Positions 23,601-31,502 of a DNA stretch of 64,000 bases are shown here, in pieces. The position numbers were made by a program, and so were the translations under genes. Location of the stretch: assembly GCA_020636435.1 (NCBI GenBank), contig JACJXX010000001.1, positions 3,985,001 through 4,049,000 of the forward strand. The letters run 5' to 3'. Under the pieces are notes generated by a model. The model saw only the letters and a program-made list of their open reading frames with translations, ran no database searches and was not told where the DNA came from. The DNA comes from Lewinellaceae bacterium. GTDB taxonomy: Bacteria > Bacteroidota > Bacteroidia > Chitinophagales > Saprospiraceae. The stretch's first letter is position 1. Every line of letters starts with the position of its first letter.

Positions 23601-26366
23601 GCAGATGCTGCTGCACCCGTTCGCATCCATGACGGTGACCGAATAGGCCCCTGCCGTGCTTACCGTGATGCAGTTGGTGGTTTGGCCGGTGCTCCACAGG
23701 TAGGAAGCAGCGCCCGCCGGCGTGCAGAGCTGCGTAGACTGCCCCTCGCACACAGACATGCCGCCTGTGATGGTGCATAACGGCAGCGGGTTGACGGTGA
23801 CGGTCGCGCTGCAGATGCTGCTGCACCCGTTCGCGTCCATGACGGTGACCGAATAGGCCCCTGCCGTGCTTACCGTGATGCAGTTGGTGGTTTGGCCGGT
23901 GCTCCACAAATAGGAAGCAGCGCCCGCCGGCGTGCAGAGCTGGGTAGACTGCCCCTCGCAGACAGACATGTCGCCGGTGATGGTGCATAACGGCAGCGGG
24001 TTAACGGTGACGGTCGCGCTACAGATGCTGCTGCACCCGTTCGCGTCCATGACGGTGACCGAATAAGCCCCTGCCGTGCTTACCGTGATGCAGTTGGTGG
24101 TTTGGCCGGTGCTCCACAGGTAGGAAGCAGCGCCCGCCGGCGTGCAGAGCTGGGTAGACTGCCCCTCGCACACAGACATGCCGCCTGTGATGGTGCATAA
24201 CGGCAGCGGGTTGACGGTGACGGTCGCGCTGCAGATGCTGCTGCACCCGTTCGCGTTCATGACGGTGACCGAATAGGCGCCTGCCGTGCTTACCGTGATG
24301 CAGTTGGACGTTCCGCCGGTGCTCCACAGGTAGGAAGCAGCGCCCGCCGGCGTGCAAAGCTCGTTGGATTCGCCCTCGCAGATGGACATGTCGCCGGTGA
24401 TGGTACAAACCGGCAGCGGGTTGACGGTGACGGTCGCGCTACAAATGCTGCTGCACCCGTTCGCGCCGGTGACGGTGACAGAATAGGCCCCTGCCGTGCT
24501 TACCGTGATGCAGTTGGTGGTTTGGCCGGTGCTCCACAGGTAGGAAGCAGCGCCCGCCGGCGTGCAGAGCTGGGTAGACTGCCCTTCGCAGATAGACATG
24601 TTGCCTGCGATTGTGCAGATGGGCAGCGGATTGACGGTGACGGTCGCGCTACAGGTGCTGCTGCACCCGTTCGCGCCGGTGACGGTGACAGAATAGGCCC
24701 CTGCCGTGCTTACCGTGATGCAGCTGGTGGTTTGGCCGGTGCTCCACAGGTAGGAAGCAGCGCCCGCCGGCGTGCAGAGCTGGGTAGACTGCCCCTCGCA
24801 GATAGACATGTCGCCTGTGATGGTGCATAACGGCAGCGGGTTGACGGTGACGGTCGCGCTGCAGGTGCTGCTGCACCCGTTCGCGCCGGTGACGGTGACC
24901 GAATAGGCCCCTGCCGTGCTTACCGTGATGCAGCTGGTGGTTTGGCCGGTGCTCCACAGGTAGGAAGCAGCGCCCGCCGGCGTGCAGAGCTGGGTAGACT
25001 GCCCCTCGCAGATAGACATGTCGCCTGTGATGGTGCATAACGGCAGCGGGTTGACGGTGACGGTCGCGCTGCAGGTGCTGCTGCACCCGTTCGCGCCGGT
25101 GACGGTGACCGAATAGGCCCCTGCCGTGCTTACCGTGATGCAGCTGGTGGTTTGGCCGGTGCTCCACAGGTAGGAAGCAGCGCCCGCCGGCGTGCAGAGC
25201 TGGGTAGACTGCCCCTCGCAGATAGACATGTCGCCTGTGATGGTGCATAACGGCAGCGGGTTGACGGTGACGGTCGCGCTGCAGGTGCTGCTGCACCCGT
25301 TCGCGCCGGTGACGGTGACCGAATAGGCCCCTGCCGTGCTTACCGTGATGCAGCTGGTGGTTTGGCCGGTGCTCCACAGGTAGGAAGCAGCGCCCGCCGG
25401 CGTGCAGAGCTGGGTAGACTGCCCCTCGCAGATAGACATGTCGCCGGCAATGGTGCAAATGGGCAGCGGGTTGACGGTGACTATAATATGATTTGAAATT
25501 ACAGTACCGCACCCATCTGTATTTGTTACAAAATAGTCTCCACTTGTGGTTACGGTTATAGACCCTGTAGTTTCTCCCGTACTCCAAACTCCGCCAATAT
25601 TTCCTGAAAGTATAACGCTACCGCCTGCACAAAATGTCGTTGCTCCATTTGCTGTAATTGTTGATGCTACTGGCAATCCGTTGCTAATTATATTGTTATG
25701 CAAGTCGATAGCGCCCGTACATGTGAGCGCTCTACCGGAAAGCGATGCGGCTTCCAAAATGTGGATAGCTCCGCTAGCAATGATGGTACCCAGGAAAACA
25801 GACCCCTCTCCTAAAGTAACGGCTCCATTTACTTGCCAATAGACATTGCAGAAAGAGGCGCCATTAATAAGCGTAACCATTGAGCCAACAGTTGTTGCGA
25901 AAGCGCCGTCTATCTGGAAAATAAATATAGCATCAGGATTACCTCCCGCATTTAAAATTAAGTCTCCATCTAATGTTGAAGCGGCTCCCAGGATGTACAC
26001 GTCCGGGGTGAGCATCTGGCCGCTTCCCAGTGTAGTCCCTATAGTCATACCTCCGAGAATGCCGTCTAAATACATATATGCAGCACACACATCTGGTGCA
26101 GCCGCTGCTGAAGCGCCATCGGCATCATGAATACTTCCGATGACTACTCCCGGAGGAAATCCAATGACTCCACCTACATTGGACCCGACATCGCCGGTCA
26201 CGGCCGTCGCTCCATCATTTGTAAGTGCTCCAGCCGAGGTAAATACTGCAAAACTTTCTGCCGCCCCTAAGGAGGGAGGAGGAGGCTGCAACTGTGCGAA
26301 ATTTACATTTGGTATTAAAAAAAGAATGACTGCCGTTAATAGGTTTAATTGTACATATCGTTTCAT
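8688..26366 (-). CDS. giant DUF3494-headed repeat adhesin with HYR modules and T9SS tail (frame interrupted)
   Basis: From ATG 26366 to the stop at 8688 there are about 5,890 codons, read in one frame except for short stretches displaced by indels (see findings). A signal peptide (to about residue 24) is followed by a DUF3494 / ice-binding-like domain at 32-232 (LGAAESFAVFTSAGALTN, GDLILNAGGNPDAIFIFQID, GRALTCTGAIDLHNN) and one PKD-like unit. About 64 copies of a 71-residue unit come next, then about ten HYR-like modules (TPPEITCPADVTIDC..., TATDxCGN...) and a type A T9SS sorting domain (FNVWPNPATGSVNLSF). Each repeat carries about six cysteines, suggesting three disulfides per unit. Most likely a very long surface-anchored adhesin, possibly ice- or surface-binding through its head. 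It is preceded by a regulon-type promoter motif 446 nt upstream. Confidence 0.85.
9110..11912 (-). other. HYR-like module region of the giant adhesin
   Basis: About ten modules of 75-100 residues with the HYR pattern (DxxxPxITCPxxxxxxC ... ATDNC ... RTWTATDxCGNxSxCxQxIxxxDxxxP). They are non-identical, unlike the preceding tandem array, and end in a PKD-like unit before the sorting domain. HYR modules are Ig-like folds common in cell-surface adhesins; here they probably form the base of the stalk. Confidence 0.8.
11915..14645 (-). repeat. class C and terminal divergent repeat units, about 13 units
   Basis: Class C units read VNPLPVCTVTGDNTLCEG - EASELCTPLVAGSTYLWSTG - ETTNCITVDEAGTYSVTVTD - ADGCFSVCSEEVA. 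Several units between 12.58 and 13.52 kb carry deletions or insertions that shift the frame. The last two units (11.92-12.33 kb) are more divergent and lead into the HYR region. Confidence 0.8.
14645..23370 (-). repeat. class B repeat block, about 41 units of 213 bp
   Basis: Units read LNPLPQCTITGDFSLCEG - ESSELCTPLVVGNTYEWSTG - ETSNCITVDMPGIYSVTVTD - PNGCFSVCSEEVI, with variants (VGVNPLPACTITGDFSF, DQEGCFSVCSEQV) and a few A-like units near 16.4-17.2 kb. Higher-order copies are visible: a 4-unit block (852 bp plus one extra codon) repeats at about 21.2 and 22.1 kb, and a 3-unit block (639 bp) repeats at about 14.9-16.0 kb. Confidence 0.85.
23370..25475 (-). repeat. class A repeat block, about 10 units of 213 bp
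   Basis: Units read VNPLPLCTITGDMSICEG - QSTQLCTPAGAASYLWSTGQ - TTSCITVSTAGAYSVTVTG - ANGCSSTCSATVT. Neighbouring units around 24,640-25,440 are almost identical at DNA level, pointing to recent tandem duplication or gene conversion. Each unit contains the PKD-like W-S/T-G-x-T core and six cysteines. Confidence 0.85.
25670..26273 (-). other. DUF3494 (ice-binding-like) domain of the giant adhesin
   Basis: Residues about 32-232. The order SFAVFTSAGALTN - TGDVGSN - GVVIGSIHDADGA - A(Y)MYLDGI - GQMLTPDVY - STLDGDLILNAGG - AIFIFQIDGAFAT - GSVFLGTIIASGAIHI - SGRALTCTGAIDLHNN is the standard succession of the DUF3494 beta-solenoid. In characterised members this fold binds ice or acts as an adhesin head. 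Ice binding here is not shown by sequence; the flat TxT/TxN face would have to be modelled. Confidence 0.85.
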
Positions 26367-26812
26367 TGTCTTCGATTTTCGAAACTGAAATTTTAAATAA
26401 TTTTAACGGCACAAAGGAATCCCACGCCAAATTGCCGCTCTAAGCGAAAAGAGGTTACAGTGTTTGTTCAAATGTCATCCTTTTAGTGAGGCGCAATAAT
26501 TCGGGAAACGGGAATATAAATCCGTGTTTCCACGAGGATACTCCCTTCCCCTTCCCTGTTCATTGGAGGGGTGGCCCTTTCCACAAATTGAGGATCAATT
26601 AATCTTGGTTTAATATACTGTTGCCTGGCATCGATAGGAAGAAAGCAAAAAATCGCATTAAAAGGGCAACGAAGCCCCCTATTGCCATCTCTGGCAATTT
26701 ACACGCACAGGCACATTAAGATATAACAATTTTCTATGCGACTAGAATTTGTTATAGAAAATAGAAGTGTTTGTTATCGACTATAAAAGTAAAGCCTTTG
26801 TCTTCAGAAAAC

Positions 26813-26848
26813 ATTGCACAATTCCGGAAAAAAGTTACATAATTCACA
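26813..26848 (-). promoter_or_regulatory. regulon motif copy a (orphan or adhesin promoter)
   Basis: Direct-repeat motif, here ATTGCACAATTC and GTTACATAATTC, 21 bp apart. Read on the minus strand it is followed after exactly 24 nt by TTTTA, part of TACTTTTA at about 26784-26791, a good TAnnTTTG-like -7 box. Transcription would start near 26777 and run leftward through a 410-nt region with no ORF into the giant adhesin gene. Confidence 0.65.
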
Positions 26849-26923
26849 GATTCTTATTTCATTTTGCCATTTTTAAAATGGCCGTGAAATTCCATTTCAG
26901 CTTTGCCAAAGAAGCAATGTCGT

Positions 26924-26956
26924 CAAAAAAACCTCCGGTATTGCTACCGAAGGTCA
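26924..26956 (-). terminator. intrinsic terminator (minus strand)
   Basis: On the minus strand, CCTTCGGTA-GCAA-TACCGGAGG followed by TTTTTTT. It lies about 220 nt downstream of the sigma-like gene that ends at 27174 and just upstream of motif copy a, so it would insulate the two transcripts. Confidence 0.75.
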
Positions 26957-27014
26957 GAATCGTAAAACCCATTGTTGGCCTTTATCAGGCTTTTTGTGTT
27001 TATGTGTTTGAGTT

Positions 27015-27174
27015 AGGGGCGACGCAACAAATAACCTACCCATCTGACTTGGTCTTTTTCCTTTATGCTTCGTTGCATTTTCCTTACGTAGCCCCACTAT
27101 GCGCGTCAAATGCGCCTCGCCTAAAGAAAAAATACCTTCGTCATTTTGGGTAGCTTATTTATTTCCTCGCCCCT
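27015..27174. repeat. long-hairpin interspersed element E2
   Basis: Arms AGGGGCGA (27015) / TCGCCCCT (27167) and AATAACCTACCCA / TGGGTAGCTTATT form the outer stem. The interior, read on the minus strand, has AGGCGAGGCGCATTTGACGC, CATAGTGGGGCTACGTAAGG and GCAACGAAGCATAAAGGAAA in the same order as element E1. The right end overlaps the stop codon of the sigma-like gene. The rest of the 26367-27173 spacer holds motif a, the terminator and an AT-rich leader with no gene. Confidence 0.6.
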
Positions 27175-27596
27175 TACTGGAAAAGATAGGCCATATCCTT
27201 CTTTTTCAGGTTTCGCAATAAAATGAATTCTTCCCGGATTCTTTTTGCCACCTCGGCTCGCGTCAGTTTATTCTCTTCACCGTAGTTTTCCAGGCTTATT
27301 TGCTCACAGAGTAATTTGTGTATCAGCGGAGTGCTTTCAAATTGCTTGAGCCTGAAATTATTTTTTAATTGGCCGGGGTTGAGTTGCTCATGCGCTGTCC
27401 GGATGACCAGTTTGATGAGTGTTGCACAAAGTGCTGGACGGGCCTGCAGTAAATTTTGTTCGTGTATTTTATGAAATGTACGGATCAGGATTTCTTCGGC
27501 TTCTTTTGGGGCCGGTGAAATTTCTAACGCAATACCATAGAGCATGGGGCCATAGGTGTTGTACAAATTTTCTAATATGGGCAAAGGGCTGTTCAT
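27174..27596 (-). CDS. orphan sigma-70 region-2-like small protein
   Basis: 140 residues. The segment at about 10-48 (LYNTYGPMLYGIALEI ... KEAEEILIRTFHKIHEQ) matches the conserved core of ECF sigma region 2. A region 4 helix-turn-helix is not evident: the C-terminal half (LTRAEVAKRIREEFILLRNL) is helical but lacks the usual pattern. It could be a truncated sigma factor, a decoy or anti-sigma-like partner, or a phospho-relay helper resembling PhyR-type sigma mimics. Promoter motif copy b lies 54 nt upstream, placing the gene in the same putative regulon as the envelope stress genes. Its C-terminal codons run into hairpin element E2. Confidence 0.6.
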   Translation of the reverse strand: MNSPLPILENLYNTYGPMLYGIALEISPAPKEAEEILIRTFHKIHEQNLLQARPALCATLIKLVIRTAHEQLNPGQLKNNFRLKQFESTPLIHKLLCEQISLENYGEENKLTRAEVAKRIREEFILLRNLKKKDMAYLFQ

Positions 27597-27650
27597 GCTT
27601 CCTTTTTATTGATCAAACGGTAATAAGTTAAATCTTTTGATTCAGGAAAT

Positions 27651-27686
27651 TTTATACAATTCCGAATAAAAGTTACATAATTCACA
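27651..27686 (-). promoter_or_regulatory. regulon motif copy b, promoter of the sigma-like gene
   Basis: TTTATACAATTC and GTTACATAATTC, 21 bp apart, then TTCACA. It is in the same orientation as all other copies and ends 54 nt before the start codon at 27596. The box 24 nt downstream (AACTTATT) is the weakest of the eight. Confidence 0.65.
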
Positions 27687-27720
27687 GATTCCCATTTACG
27701 AGGTTGACAGTAACTGCTGG

Positions 27721-27840
27721 CTACCGTTCTAAGATTGGACAGCCAGGTGGTGCTTCGTCCACCGTACACAGCCCAGGGTCGCCGTTGGCCCCGTCCGTCG
27801 TACACAGCCCCGCAGCTATTGTCCAACGCTAGACGGGTAG
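27721..27840. repeat. GTCTAA-palindrome interspersed element, copy 1
   Basis: 120 bp with imperfect terminal inverted repeats (CTACCGTTCTAAGATTGGAC at the left; CTACCCGTCTAGCGTTGGAC as the reverse complement of the right end). Two internal GTGTACG-type stems face each other. It recurs at 31.6 and 41.5 kb. No ORF of substance; MITE- or REP-like. Confidence 0.7.
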
Positions 27841-27871
27841 CCTATGCTCATAGCCTTCGGGAGGAAGCATT

Positions 27872-27900
27872 AAAAAGCCCCCGGCAGCGGTGCCGGAGGC
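27872..27900 (-). terminator. intrinsic terminator after the outer-membrane barrel gene
   Basis: On the minus strand, GCCTCCGGCA-CCGC-TGCCGGGGGC followed by TTTTTAA, 35 nt after the stop of the gene ending at 27935. Confidence 0.8.
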
Positions 27901-27934
27901 AGGATCGGATTAGAGATTATAACTGAAGCAAATA

Positions 27935-28531
27935 CTAGAACCTGTAACCCAAAGAAACCTGGCCTACAGAATTTTTTCCACTACCTAAAAATGGCCGGGA
28001 GTTGTCTTTGGTAACATCTACAAAGCCCTGGTTGTATCGGATGCCAATAAACATTTTGCTAAAATTATAGCTCAGTCCGCCGGTAAGGCCGGCATCGGCC
28101 TTTTTAAAAGCGTCGACAACGATATTGGTTTCATTGTACACTTCATAATCCGGCGTTGAGATCAAATAGGATACAAAGGGGCCTACCTGTACATCAACAG
28201 GGCCCAACTTAAAGGCCACCGGCAACAGGAAATCTATGTAATCCATATTCAAGTTCCGGCGCTCGTTTAAGGGTTTAAAAGCTGCCCCTTTCACAGAGTA
28301 GCTCACTTCGGGTTGAATCGAAAAAAAATCGGGCAAAACAGGCAGGTCAGCAAAAATGCCTGCATGGAACCCGATGCGTTCGCTTCTGTTGGGCAACAGG
28401 TCAAAGGAAATATTAGTGGCGTTCAAACCCGCGCGTATTCCAAACGCAGCCTGGGCCTGAGATACAATGGGGCTCATCAGCATGAGCGCCACGAACAATA
28501 AAAGAGGAACATTCACGTATTTCGTTTTCAT
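27935..28531 (-). CDS. outer-membrane beta-barrel protein (PorT-like family)
   Basis: 198 residues with a signal peptide (cleavage after about residue 27, ...VSQAQA). The mature protein alternates short amphipathic strands (FGIRAGLNATNISFD, FHAGIFADLPVL, FSIQPEVSYSVKGAAF, FMIGIRYNQGFVDVT-like) and ends with an aromatic residue (SLGYRF). This is the pattern of the small eight-stranded porin-family barrels (OMP_b-brl_2) of Bacteroidota. It is separated from the OmpA gene by a 69-nt gap with a hairpin, probably in the same transcript from motif copy c. Function not known. Confidence 0.8.
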   Translation of the reverse strand: MKTKYVNVPLLLFVALMLMSPIVSQAQAAFGIRAGLNATNISFDLLPNRSERIGFHAGIFADLPVLPDFFSIQPEVSYSVKGAAFKPLNERRNLNMDYIDFLLPVAFKLGPVDVQVGPFVSYLISTPDYEVYNETNIVVDAFKKADAGLTGGLSYNFSKMFIGIRYNQGFVDVTKDNSRPFLGSGKNSVGQVSLGYRF

Positions 28532-28562
28532 TTGTTTTTTAATTTTGAATGGTTGAATACCA

Positions 28563-28586
28563 TATCCAGCAGTTGCCTGCTGGATA
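28563..28586 (-). other. intercistronic hairpin
   Basis: ATCCAGCAG-TTGC-CTGCTGGAT lies between the OmpA-like gene and the barrel gene. There is no T-tract, so it is more likely an mRNA-stabilising or partial-attenuation stem than a terminator. Confidence 0.5.
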
Positions 28587-28600
28587 GTTAAGATAATGGT

Positions 28601-29305
28601 TTAATTCACCGCCTTTTTCTGCGCATCGGATTTCATGGCGTCATTCGCATAAACGGCGATCTCGACCCGGCGATTCTGTGCCCGGCCTTGTTCGGTACTG
28701 TTTGAAGCAACCGGCTGGCCTTCGCCTTCTCCCTGAATTCTAAGCCTATTGCGGTTGACCCCTGAATAGGCGAGGTAATCAGATACGGCGGCCGCACGTT
28801 GCGTAGACAGGGTTTGATTGAATGAATCAGATCCGGCGCTATCCGTATGGCCGACGATCAGCAGGTCTGTATCCTTGTATTGTTTCAAGGTTTCAGCGAA
28901 TTTTTGAAGATCTCTCTTATTGGATTCCTTCAAGTCTGACTTGCCGAAGTCGAACAACAACTGGCTATCGAAGGTCAGTTTAATCCCTTCGCCGACGCGT
29001 TCTACCGTTGCCGTTTCTCCTAATTCCTGCTGTATTTTTTCAGCGCGCTTGTCCATTTCATGGCCGATGACAGCGCCTGCTGCGCCGCCCACAGCGGCGC
29101 CTAGAATAGCGCCGATGGCAGTATTTTTGCTTTTGTTGCCAATAACGCCGCCGACTACAGCTCCGGAAGCAGCGCCTATTACAGCGCCTTTTTCAGTCTT
29201 AGTCATGCCCGTCTTTTCGGTTTCGTCTGTTTGGGCTTTTTGGGTGCTTTTACACCCGGCTAACAAAGTAGCGGACATAATTAAATACAATACTATTTTT
29301 CTCAT
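28601..29305 (-). CDS. OmpA-family lipoprotein with glycine-zipper segment
   Basis: 234 residues. Lipobox LAGC (C18), a glycine-zipper stretch at about 38-86 (GAVIGAASGAVVGGVIGNKS, AIGAILGAAVGGAAGAVIGH), and an OmpA C-terminal peptidoglycan-binding domain at about 112-222 (LLFDFGKSDLKESNK, IVGHTDSAGSD, LSTQRAAAVSDYL, QNRRVEIAV). The D and R residues that contact diaminopimelate in this family are visible. The layout resembles YiaD-type envelope proteins: it tethers the outer membrane to peptidoglycan and is typically stress-induced. It lies 45 nt downstream of the small basic gene that follows motif copy c, so the three genes at 27.9-29.5 kb are likely one operon. Confidence 0.88.
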   Translation of the reverse strand: MRKIVLYLIMSATLLAGCKSTQKAQTDETEKTGMTKTEKGAVIGAASGAVVGGVIGNKSKNTAIGAILGAAVGGAAGAVIGHEMDKRAEKIQQELGETATVERVGEGIKLTFDSQLLFDFGKSDLKESNKRDLQKFAETLKQYKDTDLLIVGHTDSAGSDSFNQTLSTQRAAAVSDYLAYSGVNRNRLRIQGEGEGQPVASNSTEQGRAQNRRVEIAVYANDAMKSDAQKKAVN

Positions 29306-29350
29306 GATGTTTGTTTTTGATCTGTTGTAGTGTAGTCGGGTGACTTCACT

Positions 29351-29521
29351 TTACCGCTTTTTGCCTCCGCCATCCTTCTTCGGGTCGGTTTTGGGGACAA
29401 TAGGTTCGACGGCAGGCTGGCCGTTTTTACCTTCCGATTTGTAAGCCGACACTTTCTTTTTAGCGCCCGATTTATCCGCCGGCTTTTTTTTGCTGTTTTT
29501 AGCTCCTTTATCTTTACTCAT
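29351..29521 (-). CDS. small lysine-rich basic protein
   Basis: 56 residues from the ATG at 29521 (MSKDKGAKNSKKKPADKSGA...). An ORF extension upstream of this would run into the promoter region and is rejected. About a third of residues are lysine, with Gly/Pro/Ser making up much of the rest. Likely disordered and nucleic-acid or polyanion binding, in the style of small histone-like or stress-induced basic proteins. It is the first gene after motif copy c and heads the OmpA/OMP operon. I do not recognise a family. Confidence 0.6.
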   Translation of the reverse strand: MSKDKGAKNSKKKPADKSGAKKKVSAYKSEGKNGQPAVEPIVPKTDPKKDGGGKKR

Positions 29522-29617
29522 GGTTCTTAAATTTATTTCCCCCAATACTTTAAAAAGTATTGAGTATTGTGAATGAATTTTCACTATTCAAAGATGCGTA
29601 CTTTAGCTAAGGCAAGT

Positions 29618-29653
29618 GTTACACAATTCCGGGAAAGAGTTACAAGATTCACA
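29618..29653 (-). promoter_or_regulatory. regulon motif copy c, promoter of the basic-protein/OmpA operon
   Basis: GTTACACAATTC and GTTACAAGATTC, 21 bp apart, then ACA. The -7-like CATCTTTG follows after the constant spacing (CTTTG 24 nt after the motif). The start codon at 29521 is 96 nt away. The motif overlaps the last codons of the upstream glycosidase gene. Confidence 0.75.
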
Positions 29654-30836
29654 CATCAGGCTTACCAGCGCGTATTTCATCAAAAAAAGGCGTTCGCTTT
29701 TCTTCCACGCATTTTGCGGCATACAGGTAAAGGGCGGCGCTCCAGGTTTGCCAGTCCTGCCCCATGGGCTTGCCGTCCTGAGCTTTCAGCCATTCGTTAA
29801 ATCCAAAAGCTGCCCTACCGGTATTGGAAAGTTTAATGATTTGGGTGAGCGCCAGGAGCTTTTCCCCGGCGAGCGCGTATCTTTCAGCAGCTACCAGGGC
29901 CGCCACATAAAACCCGCATATAAAGGGCCATATACCGCCATTGTGGTAGTCGCCGGGATTGTTGTAGATAGCATACCGCGCATGCCAGTCCGGGTGTTCC
30001 GGTTTGATGAAGGGAAAGAAATTGGGCGGCAGGCCAACGGCCAATTCTCCTCTTTCCATCATGCCGGCGCACTCTTTCTCGATCCAGGAAACCATTTCTC
30101 CTGCCCTCGAAGGCGATGCTATTCCGGAGAGAATGGCCAGGCTGTTGCCGAGCAGGTCGAAGCGTTCGCTGCTGTATATTTTATAGGACCAGAAAGCATA
30201 GTAAGGTTTGTGTTTTACCACAAAACCTTCGTGGACATGATGGTGCATAACCCCTCCGGTAACGGTAAACCGGCGCATCTCATGGCGCACGGCATCTGCC
30301 CTTTCGTTCTGCCCCAGGAGGCGGAGGCAGCTATACAACAAGGTGTTCACAAACAAGCCATATCCGATCACCCATTGTTCGTCGCGCCAGTCACTGGTGG
30401 GTTGCTGGGCAACCAGGTACCGGTCAGCAGGGCATTGGTAGGCCATCCAGGTTAGGGCTTTACTGACCGCCTCCTGAAGAAAATCGGGTTCAGCGGTTAC
30501 TTTTCTGAAGATACCGACACCCAGCAAAAACAAAGGTGTGCTATCGCTGGCCCCCCGGTCTTCTTTATCGTGCACCAGGGAAGGGATATGGCCGTGTTCG
30601 GTCTGGTTTTTTGCCAGTGTTTCCAAAACGGCGCGAATGCTTTTTAGCAGCTTCTGGTTCCCCGAAACAGCAATCCCCAGGATAGAAAACATCAAATCCC
30701 GGGTGTAGGGCTCCGGATACCCCCAGCCGGCCGTGCGCGGAAGGCCATGAAAGGGGCCGTGGGCATTGTGAAGCAGCACTTCAAGGGCAGCTTTTTTGGC
30801 CGCTTGTATCTCCGGCCAGTTTACGGTTTGCATCAT
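29649..30836 (-). CDS. (alpha/alpha)6-barrel glycoside hydrolase, GH100/amylo-glucosidase-like
   Basis: 395 residues, no signal peptide, so cytoplasmic. Motifs along the chain: GWGYPEPYTRDLMFSILGI (substrate-pocket R-D), GHIPSLVHDKEDRGASDSTP, DEQWVIGYGLFVNTLLY, NNPGDYHNGGIWPFICGFYV, GFNEWLKAQDGKPMGQDWQT. The helical repeat layout and the D/E positions resemble neutral invertases (GH100) and the debranching-enzyme-type glucosidases. The exact substrate (sucrose, glucosylglycerate or a stress polysaccharide) cannot be told. It lies next to a CsbD gene and near glycosyltransferases with a related helical domain, so a role in compatible-solute or storage glycan metabolism is plausible. Two adjacent ATGs at 30836 and 30833. 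Confidence 0.7.
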   Translation of the reverse strand: MMQTVNWPEIQAAKKAALEVLLHNAHGPFHGLPRTAGWGYPEPYTRDLMFSILGIAVSGNQKLLKSIRAVLETLAKNQTEHGHIPSLVHDKEDRGASDSTPLFLLGVGIFRKVTAEPDFLQEAVSKALTWMAYQCPADRYLVAQQPTSDWRDEQWVIGYGLFVNTLLYSCLRLLGQNERADAVRHEMRRFTVTGGVMHHHVHEGFVVKHKPYYAFWSYKIYSSERFDLLGNSLAILSGIASPSRAGEMVSWIEKECAGMMERGELAVGLPPNFFPFIKPEHPDWHARYAIYNNPGDYHNGGIWPFICGFYVAALVAAERYALAGEKLLALTQIIKLSNTGRAAFGFNEWLKAQDGKPMGQDWQTWSAALYLYAAKCVEEKRTPFFDEIRAGKPDV

Positions 30837-30963
30837 TTTTTTAACTCAAACAGCTTTTCTCATTATAACGTTTTGCGTAGCTACCGGGACGTTTGCCTCG
30901 GTGCGGGGTTGTGAAAAAAGGTTTCTCGGATATTTTTACCTGGAATTAAATTCTGCCACCCGC

Positions 30964-31128
30964 TAGGAGCCTGTCGGAGAAGTGTTGGTGAGGCGAGAAC
31001 GAGCAAATATTGTTCTGAACAAGGCGCCGAGGAAGGAACATAGTGGAGCTACGTGACTGACGAGTAACGCAGTGCAGAACAATATTTGCCGTTCGCAGGC
31101 CATCAAGTGCTTCTCCGACAGGCTCCTA
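30964..31128. repeat. long-hairpin interspersed element E3
   Basis: Perfect 19-bp outer arms (30964-30982 with 31110-31128, CTTCTCCGACAGGCTCCTA on the right) and perfect 15-bp inner arms (31003-31017 with 31075-31089). The centre holds AAGGCGCCGAGGAAGGAACA, TAGTGGAGCTACGTGACTGA and GAGTAACGCAGTGCAGAAC. It lies in the 411-bp gene-free spacer between the CsbD and glycosidase genes; nothing else is visible there. Confidence 0.7.
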
Positions 31129-31247
31129 GAAGTCCGAGCGCAATAGGAAATTGCACCCCGACAACGCAGGCGGCATTCGGTACCATTTTTTCTAACGGAC
31201 CTTTTTGCACAACCCCTGCCCTAACACTCTAATTCAAAGGCGGGTGG

Positions 31248-31433
31248 TTAAAGCTCGTCAAGAATCTTTTTCATTTCTTCTTGGGTTTTGCCCAGCTTGA
31301 TTTGGAGCTTCCCAAGCATTTCCTCTCTCTTGCCTTCTTCAAACATCAGGTCATCGTCGGTTAAGGCTGCGAACTTTTGTTTGAGTTTCCCTTTTTGTTC
31401 ATTCCAGTTGCCTTTTAATTCTTTTTTGTTCAT
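31248..31433 (-). CDS. CsbD-family stress protein
   Basis: 61 residues from the ATG at 31433 ([20 protein letters not shown]...). The typical CsbD signature is present: [41 protein letters not shown]. CsbD-like proteins are small helical proteins induced by general stress in many bacteria; their molecular function is unknown. The start is preceded by AATATTAAGAAA, the same leader as the glycosyltransferase operon start at 39674. Motif copy d lies 69 nt upstream. Confidence 0.9.
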   Translation of the reverse strand: MNKKELKGNWNEQKGKLKQKFAALTDDDLMFEEGKREEMLGKLQIKLGKTQEEMKKILDEL

Positions 31434-31502
31434 TTTCTTAATATTTCCGTGGGAGAACATTCCTCCACAGAAAGAAAGGTAAGACATTTTATTCAGGAGC
31501 GT

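Noticed and set aside
11915..25475. CRISPR array or satellite
   Set aside because: The 213-bp unit is contiguous coding sequence without spacers and translates to a conserved 71-residue domain.
26767..27153. 128-codon plus-strand ORF between the adhesin and the sigma-like gene
   Set aside because: It runs through the regulon motif, a terminator stem and hairpin element E2, and shows no family features.
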